NCBI RefSeq assembly: GCF_050948215.1
Contig: NC_135161.1
Location: forward strand, 1,646,830 to 1,710,829
Direction of reading: 5' to 3'
DNA from: Halictus rubicundus
Taxonomy: Eukaryota > Arthropoda > Insecta > Hymenoptera > Halictidae
Length of the DNA stretch: 64,000 bases
Position 1 is the first letter of the stretch. The number at the start of each line of letters is the position of its first letter. This document shows positions 43,137 to 53,262 of this stretch, piece by piece. A program made the translations under genes and the position numbers. The notes below the pieces were generated by a model. The model worked only from the letters and a program-made list of their open reading frames with translations, was not told the DNA's origin and did not search any database.

Positions 43137-44165
43137 TTAAAAATATAATTTCTGTGGAAATCCCCTATTTGCCCTAATTGTTCCGCAAATGCTTGTATCT
43201 TTCTGCAGCAGTAATTCGGCTGTTTGTACGCTATTGTAATAATTGTCCATATAAATATGGTGATGGAATCCCGCGTGCGGTTCTAAAACTGATAAAACCG
43301 TATCTTGTAACGTTGCTCCTGCGCCTGAATATACTTTAAAATTACAAATGTAGCCTGATGTTGCTTCGCAGAGCATCCGGACCAGAATTCCATATTTTAT
43401 TAGTTTTGCGCGGTTATAGGTGCGGAAAGATAATCTACCTCGCCAAGGTATTACAGCTTCATCCAGGGACAATTCTTGTTTTGGTGTATATACAGTTTGT
43501 AATTTGTATTGTACATAATTTAAAACTTTTCTAATTTTGAATAATTTGTCCGACTTGTCAAGCAATAAATCATTATTGCAAAAATGCCACATTCTCCATA
43601 TTTGCATAAATCTTGGGGTTTCTATATATAAAAGAGTGGACCAGTAATCATATATATCATCTTTACGTATTTGTCCCATCAGGATAATTACACCTAGAAA
43701 CTGTTTCATTTCTTCCAATGTGGTATCAACCCATTTCCCTGCACTATATTCTGTATGTTTGTTTACAACTTGAGAGTGATATCTATTTGTTTCTGTTACA
43801 AATAATTCAAATAAATCATTGCCAAGAAACAACTGTACTATTTCCCATACATTTTCCTGATTTCGAGGTATCGTATTCACGCCGGAAGTTCGATCATATG
43901 CTTCCAGCTGAGGTCTCATATCATTCTCGGACCAATCATTGTCAGTATTGACGGTACTATCTTCATCCGTGTCATAAAGGGAACTATCATCATTTTCCGA
44001 TTCGCTATCAAGTATTCGAAGATTACTTTGACGTGTGGGACCAATGATACTTTCATTGTCGTTAAAGTCATCATCACTTATCAGCATATCGTTGTCTTCA
44101 GAATAATCTGATAGTGCATCCATAAACAACTCATCATTTAAATTTTCATTTTTCCTTCTAGACAC
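43137..44165 (-). pseudogene. piggyBac-type transposase, C-terminally truncated
   Basis: About 342 codons: an acidic Ser/Asp-rich N-terminus (DALSDYSEDNDMLISDDDF), then DDE_Tnp_1_7 sequence including GVIILMGQIRKDDIYDYWS, the first catalytic Asp in SLDEAVIPWRGRLSFR and the second in HIYMDNYYNSVQTAELL. It ends after CGTIRANRGFPQ in an A/T-rich tract, before the third Asp and the C-terminal cysteine domain (family length about 550-600 residues). The codon in the Met position is GTG and no ATG is near, so the start is probably lost. Confidence 0.85.
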
Positions 44166-44279
44166 TTTTAACGGTATTTTTTTCCACTGTACTTTTTTAC
44201 CAATTATATATTGTGCTTTATAGAAACAGTTTGTAACAAATTGCGAACAACTTCAGATTGGAAGGAGACAACTTCAGGA

Positions 44280-44425
44280 GGGGAGATCTCCCCGATTGGT
44301 CGTACACCGACTTACTTTAAAGTGGGGAGATCTCCCCGATTGGTCGTGCACCGACTTACTTTAAAGTGGGGAGATCTCCCCGATTGGTTGTGCACCGACT
44401 TACATTAAAGTGGGGAGATCTCCCC
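44280..44425. repeat. Four 44-bp direct repeats, each with a perfect 14-bp palindrome
   Basis: The palindrome GGGGAGATCTCCCC occurs at 44280, 44324, 44368 and 44412, exactly 44 bp apart, separated by GATTGGTCGTGCACCGACTT-like sequence with one or two changes per unit. The array lies 115 bp upstream of the piggyBac reading frame, and a further palindromic CGATCGATCG follows the last unit. It may be a subterminal transposase-binding array or a promoter array. Confidence 0.85.
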
Positions 44426-44563
44426 GATCGATCGGCCAAGTGTTAAGAGGATGCTATGAAAAAGGAGGAGTTAGGAAAATATTATATTATATAAATATTA
44501 TCGTATATATATTGCCACGTCCGGTGGTTCGACCATAAACGCTTAAATAAAGAATATTAGTAT

Positions 44564-45120
44564 TGTCACGCGAGAGGAAATAGAATAAGATTAAAATATA
44601 CGTTAACAATTCTACGCAGTTAAGAAGCGCGGAAAAATACTTCAACTTATCTTCCTGCGAGACACGCAGATGAAGATCAGCTTACAGATTAGAAACAAAC
44701 GAAGAAAGTATCGAATTATGCCGAACTACAAGAAAAGACGTCGATTTCATCCTAGCAACACACAGCTGACTAATCAGGAAACATCGAGAAGATCAGAAAA
44801 CGCAAACCCCTAAGCCAGCACTTTTGAGAAATAAAGGACCGCCCACATTATAAAAAGGGAACCAACTCTTCAGTTCAGTTCAGTTCGTTCAGTTCAATCA
44901 AATAGTAGAAATCCACACAAATAGACAGTGCGCTGGTAACAACGCAGTAATTCTGCGATCCTCGAGTTTCGACAATTCAGTCACGCGAAGTGTTTGTGAA
45001 GTGCCCAGCGCCCTGCGACTAACCCTTGCGAGCGCCCTGAAAATCAACAACTTCGACCTGCGAGCGCCCTGAAAACCAACAACTTCGACCTGCGAGCGCC
45101 CCTCCTGAAACAACAACCAT
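44564..45120 (+). mobile_element. Partial LTR with core promoter
   Basis: Starts TGTCACGCGAGAGG and is cut at 45120 by the 635-bp repeat. It contains TATAAAAA (44849-44856) and, about 25 bp on, tandem TCAGTTC units of the arthropod initiator type. Further down are three direct repeats with GCGAGCGCCC (45027-45110). Only one end is present; the rest of the element is not in the window. Confidence 0.5.
44849..44890 (+). promoter_or_regulatory. TATA box and initiator in the partial LTR
   Basis: TATAAAAA followed at +22 to +40 by TCAGTTCAGTTCAGTTCGTTC. TCAGTT is the arthropod initiator consensus, and the spacing fits RNA polymerase II initiation. Confidence 0.5.
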
Positions 45121-45754
45121 AAGGGCCTAGCCGATTAAGATGGTCAAAACTGCCCTTAGAGGTTTTTCAATGATTAATGAACCATTCGAAAGCTGACCCA
45201 GAAAAACCCCTCTGAGCAAAATTTCAACCCCCTATCTTGCCCGTGAGGGTAGTTACAGGGTAAATTAGATTTCGCGCTTTTCCGCGCATTTCCCACACTC
45301 TGATGCTTCCTAAAATTCTGAAAAAAATGTGGCATATTTTGGATCCTAAGACAGATTTTTGAGAATTTTTTCAGATTTTTTCTTGCAAACTGTGGTCGCA
45401 AAAAATGAAAAACCTCAAAAAAATCGGAAAAATGTACATTTCTCAAAAATATGAAAACATGCTATTTTGCTGTTTAGTGCCCCGATAAAGTACCATAACA
45501 GGCAGTGTCCTCAATTTTTTTTAGATTTTTTCTTGTGGGCACTTTTTGTCCAGACAAGAAAAACCGAATTTTTTCGCCGTTTCTGCTATTAGGAGGAAAG
45601 GTACACTTGTTGGTTTTACCGCAGGTATATATTAAGTCATTTTAAACATTATTACATTAAAACAAGTGAGTATTTGACCTAAGAAATATTTTTTAAGAGA
45701 AAAAATGAATTGTATTTTGTGCGGTATATACCAGAATGTTCGTAACGTTTACAA
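45121..45754. repeat. Anonymous 635-bp repeat, copy 2
   Basis: Near-identical to 35346-35980 in the same orientation, with single-base changes and a short change in a T-rich run near 45380. It interrupts the LTR fragment on its left and abuts a tRNA-like sequence on its right. Confidence 0.75.
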
Positions 45755-45756
45755 CA

Positions 45757-45829
45757 TCGCCGGTTGGGACAGCGGTTAAGGCGTCGGACTACGGAGCGGA
45801 TACGTTGGGGTTCGAATCCCGTCGGTGGA
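45757..45829 (+). repeat. tRNA-Arg-derived sequence (tRNA pseudogene or SINE head)
   Basis: Contains TAAGGCGTCGGACTACGGA, the D-stem to anticodon-loop region of a tRNA-Arg with anticodon ACG, and 12 bases later GGGGTTCGAATCCC (B box and T arm). The acceptor strands do not pair, and the anticodon 3' strand and variable region are altered, so it cannot be a functional tRNA. A run of A then T follows, as in SINEs or retroposed tRNAs. Confidence 0.6.
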
Positions 45830-46255
45830 AAAATTTTTTTTCCATACATCATCTTTATTTTTTTAATTTCTTTATTACGTGGTTTATTCATGTGATTTTA
45901 AAAATATGTTTTTAATGTTTTAAAAATATTTAAGTGTTACGTATGGAGACGTTCTTCACGTTTATTTCGATTAGAATTTCTAATCTCTTTTCTGAGAACG
46001 AAAAGCGTCCCAACAGGCCGCTTTTATTAACGAAAGATACTGTATGCCTTCTTTATACCAAAATCTCTAAACACTCCCTTCTGGCATCCGTTAATCAATA
46101 TTCTGATAGGAAATAGCCCGGATAACCTTCATTAACCCCTTTCAACGAAAATCTAACTGAGCCCTGCTTTTCATTAGAAGTGACAAAAAATGTGACTGTG
46201 ACCCTACGCGATATCAAATCTTAAACAGAGTACCCCTTTCATTTTCAAGGTATAT
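45830..46255. other. Unassigned AT-rich flank
   Basis: No gene seen. It ends in TATATAAAC, into which the large Gypsy element inserted; the AAAC is duplicated at 57948. Confidence 0.4.
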
Positions 46256-46259
46256 AAAC

Positions 46260-47968
46260 TGTCACGGGTCCCGCGTTTTCCGACCCGTCCGACGGACGAA
46301 AACCGGGGCCACGACGGGTTAGGCACGTTCGGCCGCGCGGGACGTGTTTCGCCCGGTGACAAACGGTATCCCGTAGGTTCGGCGTTTTCCCCGACGGAAG
46401 ATTTTACCAGGTTCGGGACTTGAAACGGGCGCCAGACACTCGCAAGTGTCACGCGAACAATTTCGAAGGTTGCGCGAGACGCTAATTATTCTGCCGAACC
46501 TTACGGGAACCGCGCGAGGGCCTGAATAGCGGCAGCCTGGGCCAGGGTACTACGCGGAGGGAATGCTGGACGTTTCCCGCGGCGGAAAGGTTTCTCACGG
46601 AAGAAAGATAGACGAGAGTGGGCTTCGACTTTACATTTATTGGTCTTGTGGATTACAGAAGGCTGCCGGGGCGACCCGGCAGCGATGGAAACGAAGCCCG
46701 CGCGGTATTGTACAATGATTCGACAGTTGAACGGTCGCTCGCGCTTATTTCTCCCGATTCTACTTCCCTACGCGTCGAACCCGATCGTAGGCGCGATGTA
46801 CGGCAGCTACGAGTGGCAATTAGCCGGTCGAGAAGCGACCGGGTTCCGATGGTATACGCGGCAGCAATTTGAAATGACTGTGGCCGTCGGAATTAGTCGG
46901 AAACTGCGATACGGTTTTCGTCGCGTCGTCCCACCGTGGGACGTCCCCAGATTGGATTCGCCAAAAATCGGTAACGATACGGGCCCCCCGTCCGTTCACC
47001 GACCGATGGCCTCACCCCCTTCTCGATTCTAATCTGATCGCGATTCACGGCGGGCGAGGTTACGTCTTAAATTCGACTCGAAGTCCGGCCGATTCGCAAA
47101 AACGCTACCGAGCCAACGCGAAAATTATGATGGTGCGGAAAAACCTGGTCGGCACTTACCACGCAGCTCTGGGCTCCCTAGCGACTTATTCCTCCGGAAT
47201 TCGATTATTAATTCGGCAGCTCTCTCTCTAGGTCTACCCTTGGCAGCAGTGATGACGTTCGAAACGGAATACTATATAATTCACGCACTGGTAAAGTAGA
47301 CTATCCCGGACTAGATTCGGCAGCACAGTGACCTACTTCGCGAAGACTCGCTAACGCGGAAGCGAGGCGTCCCCCACTATCCTACTCTTCCCTGCTCCCG
47401 CGCGACGCTCGAACCTATCGCTAGCTTTCGCGCTTCAGGGCCGCGTCCGGCGGTACGGGGCCCTCGGCTACGGATCTATCGGCTAACGCTTTCTTGGTGT
47501 CGCGCGTTGATTGGCCGCTTCCCTTGGAGATAGACCGCTTGCCATTCCCTCGACGGGTGCGTGTAGCTTTTCGGGACGAGGCGGCGACGAGGTTGAGAAG
47601 ATGTACGCCTCAGACCCGTAATCCCTCGGCGGCGCCTCCGGGTTGGTAGGCCCGGGCTCGGTGTCCTTCTCGTTGTCTTTCTGCGGGGCGTCCTCCGTAG
47701 CCGTCCCCTGAATAGTTTCCCTCCGGATTTTCCGCGTTCCTGTGAGCGGGGAAAAGGATCCGGGTCCCCCAGGGACCCGGCCACGGTCCTGCAACTTCGT
47801 GTCGCGCCAAGTGGCGCGGCATTCAAACCGCGTCAATATCCGATCTGGGATCTCGGACGCTCCCAGGGAGATCGATCACGACCACCGTTATCGCGGTGGT
47901 GCTGCCAAAGGGCGGCCCGGTCTTTCGATCTCCGATCGGAGGGACGTGGACAATTTTGCCACGTCACA
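46260..47968 (-). repeat. 3' LTR of the large Gypsy element
   Basis: 1,709 bp, TGTCACGGG...CACGTCACA on plus. Six CGGCAGC heptamers. It carries 26 bp near 47030-47055 absent from the other LTR. Open frames in it (such as 46640-47032) recur in the other LTR only because LTRs are copies. Confidence 0.92.
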
Positions 47969-48069
47969 ACTCCTCCCCCCCCCCCCGGGGGAGACCGGGC
48001 CACGCCGGTGGCAGCCACCGACCAGGCTTCCGCAGGCTCGGCAGCGCAATCTCAATCTGGGAGTGTCCG

Positions 48070-48819
48070 CTGGTTCACGCTAAAACAAACTGAATCGTCA
48101 CAGACAAATACCCATCACCAATACTATCTATGACAAATACTTACGAAACAGATCACAAAGAGTCGGGCGAGACTCCCGCTTCCGGCCGGCATCTCCTTAG
48201 TTCCGTTCACGCTAAATCGGGTCGCGAAAGGGGGGGGAGTTCGAGGGGTTATCTTCGCGCAAATCAAACAGTCGAGTTGGTGAATATGCTCGAAATATGG
48301 TTTTTATTATCCCGGGGTACGGTTGTGCCCCCGGCAGCCTTACAACCTCTTTGGTATTCTACGGGCCCTATTACGGCAACTAGCTTACTACTTATTTATC
48401 CTAAACTCTATTTGGTTTCTCGCGCTCTCACACCTCTCTTACTCGGCAGCCACTCACGCACTCACCCATACAACAAAACAAAAAAAAATATATTTGATTT
48501 TTGACGCTCGGTCCGTATCTTATAATTCAAAATAATGTCTATTGTCCTTTTGGCGTAAACACGGATCCCATTAGCTTTCTGGGCTTTTTAGTTATCTTTA
48601 TCGGCAGCAAAAAAAAACAAAATCTGTCCCTTATGGGTACCACTTCTTATTATCCCCCTGGGCAATTTGGTGGGACGGGGTGAAGGTGGATACGTCCTTC
48701 CCCATCTGTTCGGCAGCGATGATGGTAGATGGGCCTCCTGCTTGCTCTGGGCCGTGACTTTCCGCGGGTTGTCGAGGGACCCCAGGCACTGGCCTCGGCA
48801 GCTCGTCAAAGCGAGGGCT
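48070..48819 (-). other. 3' untranslated region of the large Gypsy element
   Basis: Between the third ORF and the 3' LTR. No ORF of note. Five CGGCAGC heptamers lie here (48332, 48444, 48602, 48711, 48796). The polypurine tract, a G-rich run on the minus strand, is at 47969-47990. Confidence 0.6.
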
Positions 48820-50016
48820 TTACCCCCGTGACTCCTTGTAGCCCCAAGGATGGTGCGGCCCGCCTGCCTTCCACGTCTGGCCGCACTTCGGGCACGATTT
48901 TATGGTGTACCCCAGGCGGCCACACCGGAAGCAATACGTCGTTTCGGGGCCCGGGCAATACCGGTGCTTATGGTCCCGGGCACCACATCGCCAACAGCCG
49001 TTCTGCCGGTCCTTGACGCAGGCGTCCCAGGGGCCGGCCTTGGCCTGTACGGCAGCGGGTGGAGGGGCCACTTTCGGCAGCTCTAACAGGGTCGCCATCC
49101 TTCTCGGCTCTGCGGGGAAAACGTAGGGGCGCGGTTCCGCAGGGGCCTCGGCCAGGCTCCTCCGGCGTCTCTCCGCGGCTTCCTCTTCGGCCTGCCGGCG
49201 TCGGAAACGCTCGAGCGCGAAGCGGTGCTGCGCCTCAAATCGCGCAGTCCCCGAATTCTCTCGGGCGGGGTTGGTCGAGGGTCCGGCAGCTTCCCGATCT
49301 TCTTTGATGAAGGCTCGAGCGGGGCGGGCGATTGGGCGACCCGTCATTAGATGGACTAAAGGCCCTGGGTATAGCTCCTGGTCTTCGGTTCCCTGGCTCG
49401 GCAACGGCTCTTGTTCCCGCATCGCCTCCCTTCCGAGCGCCTCGGTCACGGTAATCGGCTCGGCCTCTTCGTCCTCCGACAGTGTGGGGGAGGGTGGCAG
49501 TGTACCCTCCTCCGACGCGTGGGATTCTCCAGCTGTTTCAGTCGGGCCATCCCGCGGCAGCTCATGTAAGGGCCCCTCGGCCGTCCTCACTGGAGGTCCG
49601 ACCTCCTCCTCCGTCGGCAGCGTTGGCAATATTTCCCCCGGCCGCATATCCGTAGGGTCGGTACCTTCAGGGGCTTCACGCCCACTGTCCCGCGGGAGCT
49701 CCTCTATGCCTCCCTCGAGGGTGTCGTCCAGTCCCTCGGCCGGGGTTTCCGGCAGCAGCAATGAGTTGGTCTCCCCGTCTGCAGACTCGTAGGATGTGTC
49801 CGAGTCGCTATCGGGTCCTGCGACGACTGCTTCGGTCTCAGGGGCGTCCGTCGGCCTTCGGCAGGGTAGGGCGTTGGTAGTGCCCCCCTGGGATAGGAAG
49901 TTCCTCAGGATGTTCTCCAGCTGAGGACGGTACTCCGGGGCGTCCAGAGCCCGCAGGGCCTCGACCAAATCGTCGAGTGGGCTGTGGGGCTCGGTCCTTG
50001 CCCGTACGGCATCCAT
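48820..50016 (-). CDS. Third ORF: acidic/proline-rich protein with C-terminal zinc knuckles
   Basis: 398 codons from a true ATG (MDAVRARTEPHSPLDDLVEA), 52 bp after the pol stop. Residues about 60-210 are acidic and Pro/Thr-rich; about 245-290 form a charged helix (RFRRRQAEEEAAERRRRSLA). The C-terminus has CWRCGARDHKHRYC (CCHC) and CFRCGRLGYTIKSCPKCG. The same element's Gag ends in CWNCRKTGHMSRDC and CYSCGAEGVTIKRCRKC: the same tandem order and the same non-canonical second finger with TIKxCxKC. So this looks like a duplicated and diverged nucleocapsid domain placed where env usually lies. No signal peptide or membrane segment. Nucleic-acid binding is inferred. The open frame seems intact. Confidence 0.8.
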   Translation of the reverse strand: MDAVRARTEPHSPLDDLVEALRALDAPEYRPQLENILRNFLSQGGTTNALPCRRPTDAPETEAVVAGPDSDSDTSYESADGETNSLLLPETPAEGLDDTLEGGIEELPRDSGREAPEGTDPTDMRPGEILPTLPTEEEVGPPVRTAEGPLHELPRDGPTETAGESHASEEGTLPPSPTLSEDEEAEPITVTEALGREAMREQEPLPSQGTEDQELYPGPLVHLMTGRPIARPARAFIKEDREAAGPSTNPARENSGTARFEAQHRFALERFRRRQAEEEAAERRRRSLAEAPAEPRPYVFPAEPRRMATLLELPKVAPPPAAVQAKAGPWDACVKDRQNGCWRCGARDHKHRYCPGPETTYCFRCGRLGYTIKSCPKCGQTWKAGGPHHPWGYKESRG

Positions 50017-50068
50017 TATTATATTTAGGATTTACGGCAATACTGAAATAAAACCTCTCCTGTTAGGC

Positions 50069-51345
50069 CTAGTCCGTGCATTCTCGTGATGGAAGGAACG
50101 CTTTCAGATCGCTGACGTGGACTTTGCCCAAATCCTTGCCGGTTTCCGTCGCTACGTAATATACCACCGGCGAGACCTTTTTCGTTACGATAACTGGCCC
50201 TACGTATTTCGGAACTAGCTTCGCCGCGATATGCTGTGCTGCCGATGATAAAACGCGTTGCCGTTTTAGAACCCTATCCCCCACCTCGAACTCCCGATCG
50301 CGGTGTCGCAAATTGTAATGACGCGACTGTCTGTTGTACGCGTCCTCTAAATTTTCGATTACCCAGCTCCTCAACGTCGGCAGCTGGGCAACTCGCTCTT
50401 TCCACTTCGTCGTGGAGCCTACCTCGAAGTCGATAGGCGGTTCCGCTTTCGCTCGCACGCATTTTGCCGGTCGCGGTTCTCGCCCGAAGTTTAAGAAGGC
50501 TGGGGAAGCCTGTAACACGGAATGTCGAGCCGTGTTATACGCGAATCGAAATTGCGGCAAATTCACGTCCCACCCTCTGTGGTCGCTTCCGATATAGGCT
50601 ACAATCATGGTTTTTAATACCCTATTGACGCGTTCCACCGGGTTCGCTTGCGGGTGGTACGGGGGTGTTGTAGTCAGTCGGATTCCGTACTCTTTGGCGA
50701 GGTCGCGCAAACATTTATTCGCGAATTCCGTGCCGTTGTCGGTTAATAGCACGTCGGGGGTTCCCCATCGGGAAAATACCATCCCCTCGAGTACCTCGGC
50801 AATTTTCGGACCGGTCGCACGTCGTAGCGGGGCGCACTCTATCCATTTTGTGAAAAGATCTTGAATCACTAAGAGGTATACGTGACCGGACCTGCTAGGA
50901 GGGAACGGGCCCATAATATCGGCAGCTACCACGGACCACGGCATGTCGATACGGCGCCGACCCATCAACCCGGAAGGGAGTGTTTGCTCCACTTTCGTGA
51001 GTTGACAAGTTGTACAGCGTCTTACGTATTCTACCCCAGTACGATACATGCCGGGCCAGTAATAGCGAGTCGCGATTCTATAATAGGTCTTTTCAATACC
51101 TAGGTGTCCGGCCTGTGGGCTATCGTGCGCCTCCTGCAGGATCTCGGTCCGTCGTTCTTCGGGGACCACCAACTTCCACTCGTCCCCGTCTTGCCTTAGC
51201 GTTTCCGCGATAAGTGGATCCGTTCTTCGGCAATATAACTCCCCGCTACGGATGGACCAGTCTTTAAATTTGTCCGGGTTTTTCTCGACCTCCGCGAATT
51301 TTCCCTCGTACCAACTCGCGCGTACTACGGCAGCTATTTGAGTTT
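50069..51345 (-). CDS. Integrase of the large Gypsy element
   Basis: Continuous frame from just after the C-run break at 51346-51370 down to 50069. A linker (FKDWSIRSGELYCRRTDPL) precedes the zinc module (HDSPQAGHLG...CTTCQLTK), then the core with VVAADIMGPFPP, LLTDNGTEF and NPVERVNR as the D, D, E positions, and the C-terminal FEVGDRVLKRQR...PKYVGPVIVTKKV chromatin-side domain. In an intact element this is part of pol; here it is separated from RNase H by one frame step. Confidence 0.88.
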
Positions 51346-53262
51346 CCCCCCCAATGACACCCCCCCCCCCTCAAAAACGCGCGAGAGGGCGTCCGGCACC
51401 TTATTTAATGCGCCCTGCCTGTAAACAACCTGAAAATCGTATTCCAGTAGTTGTAGGGCCCAACGCGCTAATCTTCCTGACGGGTTCTGTAATTTTCTTA
51501 ACCATCGCAAACTATTATGATCTGTTATTACGGTGAATTTATAACCCTCTAAATATGCGCGAAATTTTTGTACCGCCCAAACTATCGCTAGACATTCTAA
51601 TTCCGTCGCGGAATATTTTCTCTCCGGCAGCGTGAGAGACCTACTGGCGAACGCGATTACTTTTTCGACTCCCTCGACCTCCTGTGTTAATACGGCGCCT
51701 AATCCTACCGTGCTCGCATCCGTCTGCAAGGTGAATGGGAGTTCGAAATCAGGGCACGAAAGGGTTGGTGCCGTTGCAATCGTATCCCTTAGGGTCTCGA
51801 AGGCGGTTTGTTGTCCGTCCTCCCATTCCCATACCCGATCTTTCCGCAGTAGGCTGTTCAGCGGTTCGGCAAGTGTTGCGAATCTCGGAATGAATCTCCT
51901 ATACCAGGATGCCATTCCCAGAAATCGCCGCACCTGTTTTACGTTTTTCGGGGGAGGGTACGTCAAGATTGGTTTTATCTTGTCGGCATCCACCTTTAGC
52001 CCCTCGTGACTGACCACGAATCCTAAATAGCGGACTTGCTGGCGACAAAATTCGCATTTTTCGGGATTGATTATTAATCCGGCAGCTTTGATACGTTTCA
52101 GCACGCGGTCTAGCCATTCTAGATGTTCGTCGAATGTTTTCGTGACAATAATTATGTCGTCTAAATATGCGAACGCGTGGGGTTCCATTTCTGGCCCTAT
52201 TAAACGATCTAGTAAACGTTGGAAGGTGGCCGGTGCTCCCGTGAGCCCGTACGGCATGCGGCGGAAATGAAACAATCCTTTTCCCGGTACCGTGAATGCC
52301 GTGATTTCGCGACTTCCCGGTTCTAACGGAATTTGAAAATACGCCTGGCTGAGGTCCAGCGTCGAGATGTATTTCGCGGCGCGTAGTTTGTCTAATATTT
52401 GCGTCATTAGTGGTAGGGGGTACGCATCTTTTCTAGAGACCTCATTTACCTTTCTAAAATCGAGACAAAATCGATATTTTCCATTGGGTTTCTTGACCAT
52501 AACTATTGGACTTGACCAGCCACTTAGCGACGGTTCTATTATGCCATCCGCTAACAAGGTGTCTACTTCCTTATAAATCGCTTCCTGCACTTTAGGAGAG
52601 ACGGCGTAATATCTCTGTTTTATCGGCGGGTGGTCGCCAACGTCAATTTTGTGGCTAATCAGGTCGGTCAATCCTGTCATATTTTCGAATTCCGGCAGCG
52701 AAGTCTCTAGGAATTTATCTAATTTGACCTTCTCTATATCGGTTAATTTTTGTAACCCGCAGCACATCGTCGCGTGGGGGGTATCGCTGAAACTAAACGT
52801 TTCCCCTGGCCGTTCTGCAAAGTACCAAATAGTTCGGTGGTATTCCGCGACAATTCCGAATTTTGCTATTGCGTCGATTCCCAATAATACCGGTGTTACT
52901 AAGTTGTCTAACACGCGCGCTAATAATTGGCATTCTTTACTCCCGATTCGTAATTTGAATTGCGCTTCTTCCGTTGCTCGATCTACGGCAGCTGTTGCTA
53001 AAAGGAAATAGCATGGACGTTCCGTTCTTTTTAACTTTATTTCTCCGGCATCTATTTTAGTAATTACGGCCCGGCTTATAAATGTTATCGTAGACCCCGA
53101 GTCTACTAATACGCGAACCGGCAGCCTTCCGATATATGCTTTTATTGTTAGTACCGGCGGTGTTTTCAATTTTTCTTTTAACTCGACGCGGGCCGATATT
53201 AGTTCGGGTGAAGTCTCTCCGGCCCCTCCGAGCGACTTCTCTTCTCGTTTCCCGTGAATTTA
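51334..53262 (-). pseudogene. pol: Protease, reverse transcriptase and RNase H of the large Gypsy element
   Basis: Opens in the overlap with Gag (frame -1 relative to Gag, from about 53262) and runs to a stop at 51334. Protease LVDSGSTITFIS near 53105; RT with KDAYPLPLMTQILDKL, FAYLDDIIIVTKTF near 52160, and HEGLKVDADKI; RNase H with LQTDASTVGLGAVL, ERKYSATELECLAIVW, TDHNSLRWLRK and ALNKVPDALSRV. Just after, the frame is lost between an 11-base C run (51360-51370) and a 7-base C run (51346-51352). One indel there restores the join to integrase. Gag-Pol expression by -1 frameshifting is likely in the intact element. Confidence 0.88.

Noticed and set aside
44280..44425. CRISPR-like regular direct repeats (also 25765-26096 and 58452-58815)
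   Set aside because: Eukaryotic context, near-identical spacers and no cas genes; these are minisatellites or binding arrays.
46618..47836. Open frames repeated identically at 56623-57815
   Set aside because: Repeated only because the two LTRs are copies; not evidence of coding.
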